The notes: a model not told the origin generated them from the letters alone. A DNA stretch of 34,542 bases from Saccoglossus kowalevskii (GCF_000003605.2 NW_003141813.1:119586-154127); one strand, 5' to 3'; numbered from the stretch's first letter, positions 1-12,160 are shown. Made by a program: numbers and translations.

Positions 1-1846
1 GAGTCTAAATTTACTTTTCCTCAGACAAATTAAAAAAACTTTGTATGACGCAGTTTTTCGCGATCTCGGGTGAAATGGACCGTGAACCAGGTCGAAATGG
101 ACCGTAATTTGCTACACAACGGCTATTCGCAGTTACTCGATCGCTCAAACGCCGGCAAGAACTAGTCGAAATGAAAGGGAACTATTGTAAATTGAGGCAG
201 GTTCCATTCAACTACAGACTAAACTGGTTGATAAAGATTAAAGGAGCCCTGACCTCTGGGAATACCTCATTCATAGAGTGCCTTAGTACCAGAGGTCACC
301 GCGCACGGCCGTACAACGTCCTTTGCGACATCGCTATAGATGCATGCTAGCTGCTAGCGATTAAGGTAACCAAGATGGCATCGCAGAGTGCGTGATTTGT
401 TTACGGTGTTCAAAAACAACATCTCGTTTTCAGGGATTTTTTGTATTTTTAATTAACCGAGCATTTTACGTTTGTGTTTTGTGCCAGTGAAAATTTAGTT
501 ATCGAAGACTGAGGCCAGCAACTAATTTGCTATAAGATCAACAGGACTTGTCAATCACAAATTAACGTAAACAAACTTTTCGGACTTTTAATCACATACG
601 CGTGCCTCGGTTCCCTATATTTTAAAATCGTTGTTTGAGTATGTTCTAGCATTGACAATGCTTCGCAATTTTAATACTATCTAGCCAAGACTTTCAGGGT
701 AAGAAAAATCAAAAATAAATTTCACTCCGAGTGACCACGAACCTGCATCCATACCTTAATATTACTAGTCCAACCCTCATACTTTTTATTTGACCTCTAT
801 CAGAGTAGTTTTATTTCATACTGAATTTGTCTTGATTACAAGCCAGATTTATTCGATATTTCAACATTGGTCAATGTTTAACGTTAGCTTTGTTGCCATA
901 GGAATCAAATTTACTAACTTGCTTAGAATCGAATTGTGTAGGCCAAATTACATACTTTAGTTTCGCATGAGATTTAATGAAGACACGGAAAATTCAAGCA
1001 AACCCAAATATGCATACATTCTCGGTAATATTTGTTTATTTGCCAAAATTTCTGACCAAATAGCTAGTGAATACTGCAATTGTTTTTATTTTGTATATGG
1101 TGCATACTGTATCATACCACGGTTACTAGGAAAGATAACCGTGATCAAACGTCATGTAACTTAAATTCTATAACTTATGAACATTATACACATATTCTAG
1201 ACATGTCTTCACCCATAACAACAGAAAGAACTAGTGCTTCTAAATTTATGACTTGTAGTACAAACCCTTCGCAGATAATCTTGTAAAAATACAAAATGGC
1301 ATTTGTATATAAATGACACGTAGTTTGCCCTCACCACGTGCCTGCTTTATTGTGACAAGCTATTATAAATCACACCCCAGTATATCTTATAAATATATCA
1401 CTTAGATTAAGATGGCAACGTTTGTAAAAAAAAAGAATGGGTCAAAATAGGTTTGAAAAAGGAGTACTTTTTACCCTGTGTAATCTCTCGTGCATATATG
1501 CAACATTTCTGTTGTGGAAGTGTGTCTCTATATTATCTGTTTTTATTCTACATTTTTTTCATTTAGCCAATACAATATATAAACGTACTAAAAAGAACTT
1601 ATGACTAATCAGAATAAGTGTATGCGACTATATAGTTGTTTATAATTATTTGCAAGCCATAACTTGTATTGTCGTTTTTGAATTAATTTATGTATGGAAT
1701 GAATATTATATGAAGAGGGCGACAAATGCTGAGTTCAGGTTACAGTCACATAACATTGATAATATAATCCATTTTTTAATTCTTTCTTGCTATAAATCGA
1801 ATGATAATAACGTCTTCTGTATTTTATATGTTTGACATTACTACAG
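1..1846. other. Non-coding lead region, probably upstream or intronic
   Basis: No reading frame here resembles a known protein, and the open frames are short and AT-driven. The first host-gene exon at 1847 starts in phase 0 after an acceptor ending in CTACAG, so the gene must have earlier exons, but no clean donor with convincing coding before it was found in this stretch. Small structures seen are a 12-bp direct repeat GAAATGGACCGT (about 74 and 99) and a 10-bp inverted repeat at 250-259 and 289-298. I see nothing else. Confidence 0.5.
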
Positions 1847-4271
1847 CAAGGTGAAAATGCTCTCAATAAAGTGTTGCAACGCCCTGGGTTTTGGTTTAAA
1901 TTTGATAAGCAGAGATCTGCACTGAATATTATGAAACTACTTCTAGAGACACACATCGATATAAACAATGTTAATGAAGTAAGTACAATTAATGTTTATA
2001 TGCTAATGATTATCTGATTATTTTACAATTTTGCCTTTCAACTGAACAAAAAATAATCCTCATACATGTGCTTTATCTTACCATAGGAAAACCAGACACC
2101 ATTAGAGTATATTAATTCGAACATTAGGGCAGCAGGTATTGAAACAGACTTCTACAAAGAAGCTAAACTATTACTTCTGAACGCAATACAGGCAAGTTAA
2201 TATTCTGTACCATCAAACAGATTACCATAGTTTATTATGTTGTGCAGTGACTGCTATTCATTATGTAATCCAAATGTGTTCAACAGGAACGTGAAAAGAG
2301 TGAATTAATGATGCAGGATGGAGTTAAAATTGATGTAGTCAAGCTGTACTTTGCTGGTCACGGTGGAGTTGGCAAAACAACTCTTAAAGAAACTCTGATG
2401 AGGGTAGGTATGAAAATGAATTGATTACTTTGATGAAACCAAAATGAAATTAATATCTGAATTTTTGGCACGTTGTTATCAAAATTGTCTTCCTCATCCT
2501 TAATTTAGAATAATAATACTCACTGTATCAAACTGTAATAACACGTAACAAGATGACGTCGCTATATATGACTCTGTTCATGATGCTGCTTAAGTAATTC
2601 AGCCCCAAATGTATTTTACGGAAGCGAATTATTTTAACTTTAACATAAAGTAATTTTATTATCACATTGTTTAGTTTGTCTTGAATTTCACTATTCTATT
2701 AATTCACCTTTAAATTAATACATTTCTTCTAACTAAACAGGGCCGTATATTTCTAGATAGCCGATAAACACCTTATAGGTAAGGGGGAACAATGTCCCAA
2801 TTGAATTAGAAAATTCACTGTCATCACTACATCCCCATCCAATGGGACAGGGAAGATTTGAGCAGAATTTGATGTTGGAAAAGAATTGAACTAAGTAGAT
2901 TGAACCCACCATTTTTTAACGCAATTCGCACTGCACTAAGCACTGTACTGCTAACAGTAGACTAGAATTGAACCACAACATTAGACTTTCTGTATCAAGT
3001 CTAGCTTTGGTGACAGTAGAATAAATTTGAACCCACAACCTTCAACATGTTAATTTCTTGCTTAATGGTGGCACATGAAAATCGATTCCTCAAATTCTGC
3101 ACTTGCGTTAATATTGACTATATTTGTTAGCCTTGTTGAAAATTGACAATCTTTGTCACGATACAATACCAATCATGTCACTTTGGGTTACTAATGACCT
3201 GTAATAGGTACAGTTTTGGTGATTGGGGACTGGTTTCTGATGCACTGCTGCAAAAGACATAATGCTAAAACAGAAATACATGAGATTATATTAGTGTACG
3301 AGTTGCTGTGCCACTAAATAAAATATTTGTTTGGATAGTTGCTAGGAATTATATTTGGTTGTTATGGTCACATAGATATTGATCATATCTGAAACATGCT
3401 AGTCATTGATTGTTTTTTTATTAATGTTGTAGGAGCTATTTCTACGCTTGTTTTGTTTTATAAATGTTGTAGGAGGTGAAATCTGACAGAGAAATCTACT
3501 CTTGTCCACCTGGCAAAGATGAATATGTAAAAACTCCTGGCATTGAGATCATTGACTATGAACTTCCAGTGATAGGAAAGGGCAGCATTTGGGATTTTGC
3601 AGGTCAGACTCAGTTTTTCGTGTCACATACGTTGTTCCTTGATCCAAGTAAAGGGACATTTCTACTTGTCTACAAGATAGTCACTCATGATGGAAAAAAG
3701 CTGGTAAGGCCTATGGACTTGAAAGAGTCAAATTTGAAAGAGGTGAGATATCATACATGCTTTGCATATCAACGTTGATTCAATAATCTATTCTATTCTT
3801 CCAAATGAATCATTGGAATTTGCAGAGATATTTTAATGTGACGGCTAACTACATATATCCAAAAGATTGAGAAATGTAATGTTTACCTAACCTTGAGTTA
3901 GAGTATAAATTGACGATGATGACGAGTATCCAGGAGAGGCATTTAGTGTTTATGTTGTACAAACACCAGTATTGGTTTGAAAACAATTCCATATAGACTA
4001 TATATATATATACATCAATTTCAATTTGCCAGCATGCAGATGGTCCAGGTGTAAAGTGAAGTATATTAGATGCAGATTTCACTATTGTTAAATACTTCAG
4101 ATAATTGATATTTTTTTTTACATTATTTGTCAGTTGTTTGTCTGGCTCAAGATGATACGCAACTCTTTCATACAATCTGATATTGACCCAGCTGCTCGGC
4201 CAGAGATTATTCTGGTGGCCAGTAGAGTTGATTGGACAAATGAATACAAAAATGAAGGTAATTTACGTACT

Positions 4272-4335
<64 letters not shown>

Positions 4336-6781
4336 GAAAATGCTTATGATTTTTAACTATGAAATATGTCGTAACCGTCTATAACGATGAAGGAAATGTA
4401 TAAAAACTCACATCCTTCATGTTGAACATATTTATGATTTATTTTGTGCAGCTTCACTTGTCAAGAAAGAAATTTTGAAGGAATGTAAAGAAATGATAAA
4501 AGGTCAGGTTAACATCTCCAATGAAACCTTTTTGGTAAATTGTCATGATGGTAACAGTTCTGAAATGCAACAGTTGAGGGCGGTACTCCGCAATAGAAGA
4601 GATGCCATACTAAAGGTAATTTAATAGTTTATGTTAAATAATCTCAATGCATAGTGCATATTTTTCATCAGAAGCACAAATCTTGGTAATGATATCGTCT
4701 CATTTTATCGAACAAATATTTGACGTGGATTGAGCATTGAGGAAACGTAATTTACTTCAGTACATTCAGATATATAAGACTAGGCTAACTAGGCTCGTTC
4801 AGCGAGCTTTTCAATTGCATTGAGTAAGATGTAGTTATGGAAGCTGAGATACAATTTTTAAAAAAAAAACTACTAAAAATACAAAATATTAATAAATAAA
4901 CAAATTTATATTGAAACATATGAAAATTAAAATTAAATTTGAGCCTATACCTACATCGGATTTAAATCAAATTGTTGTAACTGTTACTCTAAATTCTGTT
5001 TTTCAGCTTGAAAAACCGATGCCAAAAATATGTGACAGTATATTGAAATCAAAAAATGATTGGACGCGTGATAACATTGGTTTTCCAGTTATGCGTTGGT
5101 CAGAATACTTTGATCTAATTAAGAGCTCTGTGGATCCTAGGGTGAAAGAAGATTTCCTTCGAACAGCAACCAAATATCTACATTATGGCGGTCATGTGAG
5201 TTGAACAATTCTGACTGAATATGAGCAATTCTATAGAACCTGAGAATATTATTTTGGAAACTTGGATTTTCATTTCATATTCATATTACGCTATGTATCA
5301 AGTTATTATCCAAAATAATTGAGTTATAAGTCCAAAAGAAAATATGTTCGCATTTATTCAGATTTTTCATAATAAACATGAACAAATACTTCTTAGTAAT
5401 GTCAAGTATGAATACTTCATAAACATGACAAATAACATTATATATATACTATTTATGTTAGGCTTACTATCTATCGATAATATTTGTAAATATTTAAAAT
5501 TAAATTATTATTATGCGCCTTTTATATTTTATATTTTAGCTTATACATATGAAAGGCCTTGTAAAGGATGGAACCGATGTTGTAGTCCTTGTACCACAGT
5601 GGATGTGTAGTAGAGTGATGGGTCCATTCCTGGCACCAGAAGAATTCATTCAGTTTGCCAAGAAGTTGCCAAAAGGGACGACACATGAGAGGCAGGACAT
5701 TGAAAGTGTATTTGATGAGGCAACTAACAAAGATTTGGTTGTGGAGTTGTTAGGTGCACTAGAATTACTGTTTCTTTTCGAGAAGGATTCTGAAAATAAT
5801 TCTTTAAAAGATTTGTTCATTATTCCTACTCTACTGTCTGATAGTATGCCTGATGGTCAGTGGAAAAAGGGTCCATACAAAAGTAGATATGGTCGACGAA
5901 TTCAATGCCATACCGATAGGGATATGTTTTCACCTGGTCTCTTCCCGAAATTACAAACACGTCTTTACCACAATTTCACTGACATGGGAAAGCCACCAAG
6001 TGGTATATGGAGGAATGGAATAAAGGTTTCCTATGGTGCAGAGGGTCTGGTTTATTTTACTAATGACAAGACTGCAATAAACTTCGTTGTGAGAAGTCGG
6101 GATGATAAAGGCATTGATAAGTGTTACAAGCTGATGGATATGATCCGGCAGTGTATCTATGATGTACGTAACCAAATTGCACCAGGGTGTGATGTCGATG
6201 AATATATCCTCAGTGAAGAGTCTATCACAGATATTGAAGACTTTGAAGACATATGCTACTATTCAATGGATATTATCCGTGATGCAGAATCCAAGAAGAC
6301 CACCATATACAATGAAAAGTACGGTATTGAAGACAAAGTTGAAGATTTGCTGTGTGTCGGGTATGACCCAATATTCGTGAATGAGCAGAAGTATGATTGC
6401 GACATCAAGTGGTTACTACATCAGACAAAACAGGATTTGACTGATATGTTGGAAATTGAACGCGATGATAATCACAGATTCATGGCAGATTATATGGGTA
6501 TATCACGTATTGACAGACGAGTTATGAAAGAACATGTAACAATGAAAAAAAAATGCGTGACAGAACAACTATTTGATGAGTGGTCTCTGAGGTGGGCAGA
6601 AAGAAAACAGAGAGATGGAGCAGATGCAATAAAAACAGAAGTTATAACAACAGGTCTTAAGCCATACACTGTCTACTACGAAAGCAGCATACAAAATCTA
6701 CTCGAAATCAAGAAGAATTATCTGCAAAATAGAGATGATGTAGAGGAAACCATAGAAGCTATGTTTCAACGCCGTGTATGA
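1847..6781 (+). CDS. Ankyrin-ROC-COR-Death domain protein (ROCO/DAPK1-like), 3' part, eight exons
   Basis: Exons: 1847-1978, 2087-2191, 2287-2403, 3473-3742, 4134-4257, 4452-4615, 5007-5195, 5540-6781. They join in phase to 780 codons ending at TGA 6779-6781; all introns are GT-AG except the second (GC-AG). Residues 1-79 read as ankyrin-repeat sequence (ALNIMKLLLE, then NQTPLEYI). Residues 103-110 are a P-loop, GHGGVGKT; T139 fits the switch I threonine; WDFAGQ at 158-163 is the G3/Walker B motif of a ROC GTPase; VASRVD (236-241) takes the place of the NKxD motif. About 305-640 fits a COR domain and about 678-745 resembles a death domain (MADYMGIS, then LFDEWSLRWAE). No kinase is visible in the window. 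Family knowledge: ROCO proteins are GTP-regulated signalling scaffolds; those with ankyrin and death domains resemble DAPK1. The 5' end lies outside what I could identify. The ligand or pathway is unknown; function is inferred from domains only. Confidence 0.88.
4274..4335. repeat. (ATT)n microsatellite in an intron of the ROCO gene
   Basis: About 20.7 uninterrupted copies of ATT, starting 17 bases after the exon end at 4257. Translated, it gives a poly-leucine run that is not a gene. Confidence 0.97.
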
Positions 6782-7374
6782 AGTCATGTGATAGACTGGA
6801 TCACGTGCGTGTGATAGACAATTGTTGAATGCTCTCAATGATGGACAGACAGAAAACAAGAAGATGGCGGAATACACTAAAATCGGAACTTATTACAATA
6901 CCTATTAAACCACACATTGTCGACTGTAAAAGATATAATTCAAACCATAAATGTGTTTAAGAATCTTGTATCTCGTCAGTTTTTTTATTGAGCATTACCA
7001 GCAATATGTTATTTATATGTGGTTCCAGATTTTATGAAAATATAATTTGTCAGCTTGTATGATAGTATATAACATTTCCTGTCATTACTACGTGTAATAT
7101 CAAATGTGTTTAAAACCATAATTGACAGAATTAAAAACTTATAGTCAGACGTACATGTAAATTGTACATGTTAACAAGACATTTACTGGAAATCGCCAAA
7201 TATTAGTGAACACGTAGACAGATTAAAGGCAGGCATAGTATTTATATGCCCAGAATATGTTAATTACTACTTTGTTGATTTCCCGTGTTGGGTATAAATA
7301 TATCAGTGTATATGTAAACCAGATAATTGGGTTTCAAGATTGTTATTATTCCAGCTATGGTTCATTGAATAAAT
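6782..7374 (+). other. 3' UTR of the ROCO gene
   Basis: AT-rich sequence with many stops follows the TGA at 6779-6781. The first canonical AATAAA downstream is at 7369-7374, followed by an A-run, so the UTR would be roughly 600 bases. The transcript end is inferred from the signal only. Confidence 0.55.
7369..7374 (+). promoter_or_regulatory. Polyadenylation signal AATAAA
   Basis: Canonical hexamer on the + strand, the first after the ROCO stop codon. The actual cleavage site is not shown by sequence alone. Confidence 0.5.
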
Positions 7375-8525
7375 GAAAAAAAATACAGTACAGTGTGTTT
7401 TTGCAGTGCCAATTTTATGTAGCAAATATATTAAGGTGTATGAACTCATCGATAATACGTCAAACGAAATCCGTATTCTTATGGAATGAAAAAAAGAATG
7501 TGTCTAAGTGATACATTGCCGCGCACTGAGAGCTATGTAAGAATAGCAACACCAACTGACGCCCTAGAACAATGAAAAACATGTATGTGTTTCTTGGAGA
7601 AAGTAAAAATCTGTTTGTGATTAAGCTTCAAGTAACTAAAGATGTTAAGGTGGCCTTGCCATAGAAAACTAACAATTGAGGACTGGGTATATGTAACAGT
7701 GTCCCACGTAGGGCACCAACCCCTGAACAAGTACAAACATTTAGAAGATCAGGTGGTTGGCAAAAATAGTGCGCCCTCTACATATCGACTGCAATCCTAT
7801 TCCAGTAAGCAATTTTGCCTTCTACTTCAGTCCAGTTCAGTCCATCTTTTTTAATGAAATAATCAACATTTGCTAGGTATACCCGAAGCAGTTTCGTGCC
7901 ATATTCATTCCAGATTATGTTGAGTGGCGTATCCTTACTGACTAACCCATAATCCGTCTAATGTTTCAATGTTCACGTTAGATGAGCGCTCATAACTTAT
8001 AGTATGTGATATTATGAGACCATTGATTTTATTTGAAAAGGTTCTATAGAAAGAACAAAAAGTTGAGCGAACCTCGGGAAAAGAAATTGGGGCAGGGGGT
8101 GATTTATATAATTAATAAAACACACCAATAATAAGGTATTAGTTAAGCAATAACCCCTGTGGTTAATGCTGTTATATTATACCAGTATATTGACTAATCG
8201 ATAAAACTAGTAAGAGAAGAATTGACTTGCATCTACTATAAGATTGTGATTATAGCCCTTGAACATGAATATTTATAAAAACAGTATGTAGTTGTACACT
8301 GAATGCACACAAAAACTACACACGCAACACAGTTCAAATTTAATACAAAATTCTTTTATTCCGTCCAAAAACGTATCCACAATGAATACACGTAGAACAG
8401 CTTAAACGCAAAAATTAGCATAACAAAGGATGACCTTCCGGACTTTTTACTCACTACGTAAACGCCATTCGGATAACAGGGTCATGTACGCTTTGGATCA
8501 ACAAAACAATAGATTTTACACGTCT
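7375..8525. other. Intergenic region, nothing recognised
   Basis: AT-rich and full of stops on both strands. The small open frames (around 7533-7736 on -, 7642-7854 on +) have no recognisable motif. No repeat with clear ends was seen. The recombinase relic on the - strand fades out near 8526. Confidence 0.5.
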
Positions 8526-8965
8526 TCATTCCGGTTTTGGGTCTGGTCTGTAATTGGCCCATTGAAAATCGGATATTTTACCTTCAGTGGTACTTGGTTC
8601 AATCGAAGTTTGAAATATGGTGGGACGCGGTGGTGAACCATGTACGGTGACCGGCACGGCGATCTCAGACCCAACCTGGGTAGATCTTTGGTATAACCAA
8701 GGCTTTGTGACAGTGTGTCTGACAAGTTTTGTCGTTGTTCTGTTGGTGTAAGATTGGATGCTCTCCTCGTTTGTGTGACAGGACACGTTCATGATATGCC
8801 TCGTCCCAACTCCGACCGAATCAAGAACTGTGCATGTGTCATTTTAATGCAGTGGGTGGTGTACACTCTGGACAAATCTGCAGCCTTCGAAATTACCTTC
8901 TTCATTCCACTAATTTATTTACCGTGACCCTAGTTGCTATTTTGTGTTCAACTTCATCAAGTCCC
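8526..8965 (-). pseudogene. Crypton-like tyrosine recombinase relic, C-terminal catalytic part
   Basis: On the - strand, three short blocks in different frames read in order as the C-terminal half of a eukaryotic (Crypton / DUF3504-like) tyrosine recombinase: VNKL then SGMKKVISKAADLSRVYTTH; VLDSVGVGTRHIMNVSCHTN; and EESIQSYTNRTTTKL. These match the family order of catalytic box HxxR, then GHxxE, then the nucleophile region SYT. The HxxR arginine is lysine here (HCIK) and the usual GH is CH. At least two indels and several stops break the frame, so no active enzyme can be made. The N-terminal half is not visible. The family call rests on remembered motif order, not a search. A second, different relic lies at 18745-19620. 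Confidence 0.75.
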
Positions 8966-9144
8966 TCGATCTTTATCACTCCGTCGGTACGGTCGTGATA
9001 TCATTTCGCGGCGAAGCCTACGAATCATATCGCGACCTACCTCCGAATAAAAATGCAATCAAAAACATTTATGAATATTTATTACATCATGGCTAATCAT
9101 AATTATTACATAGATTTGAAACGAACAATGAAATCAATCGAATT

Positions 9145-9263
9145 TCAAATAGTAATATTGAAAACTGAGTTGTTGTAAAAATTCGATGCTTCGTCCTCAT
9201 TTGTGTCGGTTTTCAAGACGAGCTGGCACCATTTAATATATTGCTGACATTCTTCTCTAAGTT
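9145..9263 (-). CDS. Possible terminal exon of an unidentified gene
   Basis: On the - strand a 39-codon open stretch (ELREECQQYIKWCQLVLKTD, then NEDEASNFYNNSV) ends at TGA 9145-9147. An acceptor-like CGTCGCAG lies just before it, with a T-run further upstream. AATAAA on the same strand at 9078-9083 would serve as poly(A) signal. Composition looks like protein, but the stretch is short, no family is recognised, and no upstream exon was found before the gypsy LTR near 9635. It could be chance. Confidence 0.2.
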
Positions 9264-9634
9264 CTGCGACGATCGTTTATAGCTACAAACTCTTATTGAA
9301 AAAAAAGGACAAAGTTAGTTCTCGTACAAGATGAGATGCTACCGCGTACACAACTATGCAATTGTTTTTTTTTTAATCCATGTCATAGGAAGTAGCCAAG
9401 TATCATAACCTCCTCAAACAAGTGTCATGATTTATATTTTCTTTAGGTGAGGCCGCTTTTGGCGGTCATAGCGACTTTCAATGGTGAACCCTGGATAATC
9501 CGCATCTGCTTATAATTTGTCATGATAACGTCATTTGCATGTTAGTGAAATTAGCAAGAAGACAACTGGCGGTTATAATTGTCGAATACGTAATGTTGGT
9601 TGAAACAACAAGACGCCTATAACTATGAGAATTA
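9264..9634. other. Non-coding spacer before the first gypsy LTR
   Basis: No gene seen. It contains short related motifs (GGCGGTCATAGCGAC near 9460, GGCGGTTATAATTGTCG near 9570, and an inverted CGCCTATAACT near 9613). Part of it may belong to the gypsy 5' LTR, whose start is uncertain. Confidence 0.4.
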
Positions 9635-9962
9635 TGTCCCGACATCGGGGCAATTAATCAGACATTAAGGTGTGTTAAATACTTGGTGTGATTGGCTATA
9701 TGCGATTGAATGTATGGAGGCTACGCCTTAAGCTCTTAAACTCATATGTGAAAAGTGAATAAAGCCGATCTCAGTTAGTTGTGGCAAGCTCTCCACGAGG
9801 CCGAAGTCTTGATGCGGTCGTGAGAGAGTTACAATGCAGCTGAGACCAAATGTGACACAATTCGATTCTATGTGTGTTTTTGTTCGATTGAAAGGGTGGC
9901 GAATCCTCCGATCACTGGTACCTGACTTGAAGGCTTAATAACACGACAATTAAGTCGTGGCA
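9635..9962 (+). repeat. 5' LTR of the first gypsy element
   Basis: About 245 bases (9712-9962) align with the 3' LTR with about a dozen substitutions and one 17-base gap. AATAAA lies at 9758-9763. It ends ...GTGGCA. The start at TGTCCC (9635) is a guess based on the TG rule and a weak match further upstream. No standard tRNA primer-binding site (TGG...) was recognised directly after the end. Confidence 0.8.
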
Positions 9963-10000
9963 CTGCGTTTACTGCACAACAACTTCCCCTAACGAACTGT

Positions 10001-11075
10001 ATGCTGACAAGAAGACGAACTCAAATAAAAGAAGGGATACGCGAAGTTTTGACTGAGCACCTAGGCCAGATGACACGAGCCATTGCAGGGGACCGGAGAG
10101 CAACGCAACAGGTTGTACAAGAACAATAGTGGGTAGTGGAAGAGTTACAAAATCGTCCAGCACCCATCAGCATAGGAATAGCTCTGATCCTATTCAGGGG
10201 AACGCAGTCGAAAAATGGGATAAATTGACTGCAAAAATTCAACGCATATGCAAACTTTAATCAATTGCCTGGGGATAGGAGAGTCGCGGGACTTAGAATG
10301 TTCATGTCTGGACCAGCAGAGATTTGGATAAACGAGTTGACACCAGAAGTAAGAGACGATTATGAAGCCTTAACAGCAGCTTTTGTCGCACATTTCGAAA
10401 ACGCCGACTTCGATTGGGTACTAGAACAAGAGCTGTTCAAGCAAAAACAAGGAATCGATGAATCCGTGGAAGACTACACCGCGAACATCAAAACACGGTA
10501 TGCCAGACTTCATAAAACACCCGACGAACAATTGCATTACTTCCGTGCCAGACTACGAAATGACATTAAAGGCCAAGTAATAGCACACCAGCTGCAGACC
10601 ATTGAAGAAGCCAGACGAAGAGCTAGATTGAGTGAAATAGTGTTCGACATGCAAAAACAAGAAGCGGAGAAGACAAGAACCGAATTATCAGCAATCGAAC
10701 TTGGCGTAAAAAGACAGACACAGAAGACCAAACAGTTACTGCAGCAACGTCATCAACCCCAATACGTGTACAATACATCGCATTTCGAGGGACAGAGGAT
10801 GGATGAAAACCAAGCCGTTGGCGGGACGAGGACTGCTTATCAGGGTAGGAAATTTAATTCAATCCCAATTTGTAAAATCTGTAATAAGGAGGGTCATACT
10901 GCTGCTGGATGTTACCGCCGTAAAAAATTTGATGATATTAATTGTTATAATTGTCAGAAATTGCAGAGACAGTGCACGGAGAGGGGATATTATTTGTTAT
11001 AGTTGCGGGAATAGGGGCCATATTGCTAGGAATGGTGGAGCTAACATGCAGGGAGAAAATTTAAACCAGAGATAG
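10001..11075 (+). pseudogene. gag: gag of the first gypsy element
   Basis: An ATG at 10001 opens a frame that continues to 11002 with two in-frame stops, near 10128 and 10227. The part from 10265 (245 codons) is a retrotransposon capsid-like protein: SGPAEIWINELTPEVRDDY, then a helical region with EQLHYFRARLRNDIKGQV. A CCHC zinc knuckle, CKICNKEGHTAAGC, is at 10871-10912. A second knuckle in another frame at 10995-11036 reads CYSCGNRGHIARNG; its last cysteine is lost. Gag would form the virus-like particle and the knuckles would bind RNA. It is followed by pol after a short gap. Dead copy: stops plus a frameshift. Confidence 0.82.
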
Positions 11076-11118
11076 AAATAGACCTGACCTTAGAAAAGAA
11101 ATAAAAGAAAGTCCTCTT

Positions 11119-12160
11119 TTGTGTTCAATTTCAACCGATATTTATATTAGCAATATGATTAAGATAAAAATAGACGACAGGTATATTTGGTGGCTATTAG
11201 ACACAGGTGCGGTGATATCTGTAATTTCAAAGAGTTTCATGCGAAATTTTCCAAGCTTGAGAAATCGTAAGATGTATCCCCCATTCGAAGTTCGGTACGT
11301 ACAGTAAATGGCCAATTAGTCACACTCAGAGACAAGATTTATGTCAAGGTAGAAATAGCTAACAATAAAGTGATGATTCTGTTTCATATTGTCGATTATA
11401 CAAAAAGTAATGTGATAATTGGAGCAGATTTTCTTGCCGAACATAAAGCAGTAATCGATTTTTCAACACGAAAATTTAACTTGAGACCGTAGTTCCCGAT
11501 ATGGACACAAAACAGTGTAAGAATACCCGCTAGATCACAACAGATTATAACCTGTAATACACGATCACACTACCCCAATGGTGTAGTCGCAAAAAATAAA
11601 TGTGTAAAAAATCAATTTAAGTATGGTTTATTGACCGCCAAGGGGATTTTCCAAATACAGAGCAATAAAGTACCAATTAGAATAATGAATCCATTGGACA
11701 CGGAAATTCAAATTCCCTGAGGCGTTAGAGTCAGAATGATACAATGTTTAACCCCGGTTATTGGCATATTTGACGCTGGCTTAGAAAAGGAATACTTGAA
11801 TTTGAACGAAATTGGACACAATAATTACCCTAGAGAAAACATAGACCATTTTAATGTGGACATGACCAGAGCTGATTAAGACCCCAAACAAAAACAAACA
11901 TTACAAAATTCTTAAATGCGAATGGAGACGTATTTGCAGAAATTGACAGCCATATGGGCCACACGAAAGTGATTCAACATAAAATTAGACTAATTAGGAA
12001 CCCTGACCCCGTTAGTTGCAGACCATACAGGGTCACTCCTCAAAAAAGGGGAGAAATAGAGAGACAAATTGATGACATGCTAAACGAAAATATAATTTCC
12101 CGTTCAGTGTCAGAATGGTGTTTTCTAGTTGTCTTGGTCACGAAATCTAGGGGCGCTTAT
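11119..12160 (+). pseudogene. pol: Protease and linker of pol, first gypsy element
   Basis: An aspartic protease begins near 11155; the catalytic motif LLDTGA has its aspartate at 11200-11202, and VIIGADFLAEHKAVIDF (about 11414-11464) fits the second conserved block. The frame is broken near 11307. The linker to the RT stays readable in pieces, with stops near 11720 and 11876. Retropepsins act as dimers to cut the Gag-Pol polyprotein. The RT start is reached near 11954. Confidence 0.75.

Noticed and set aside
967..1286. Two overlapping open frames upstream of the ROCO gene
   Set aside because: Short, AT-driven composition, no domain, no splice context that joins them to the first exon.
4134..4337. 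Open frame ending in a long poly-leucine run
   Set aside because: The first 41 codons are a true ROCO exon; the leucine run is the ATT microsatellite in the intron after the donor at 4258.
8430..8927. Open frames on the + strand over the recombinase relic
   Set aside because: The - strand carries recognisable recombinase blocks in the right order; the + frames have none and are shadows.
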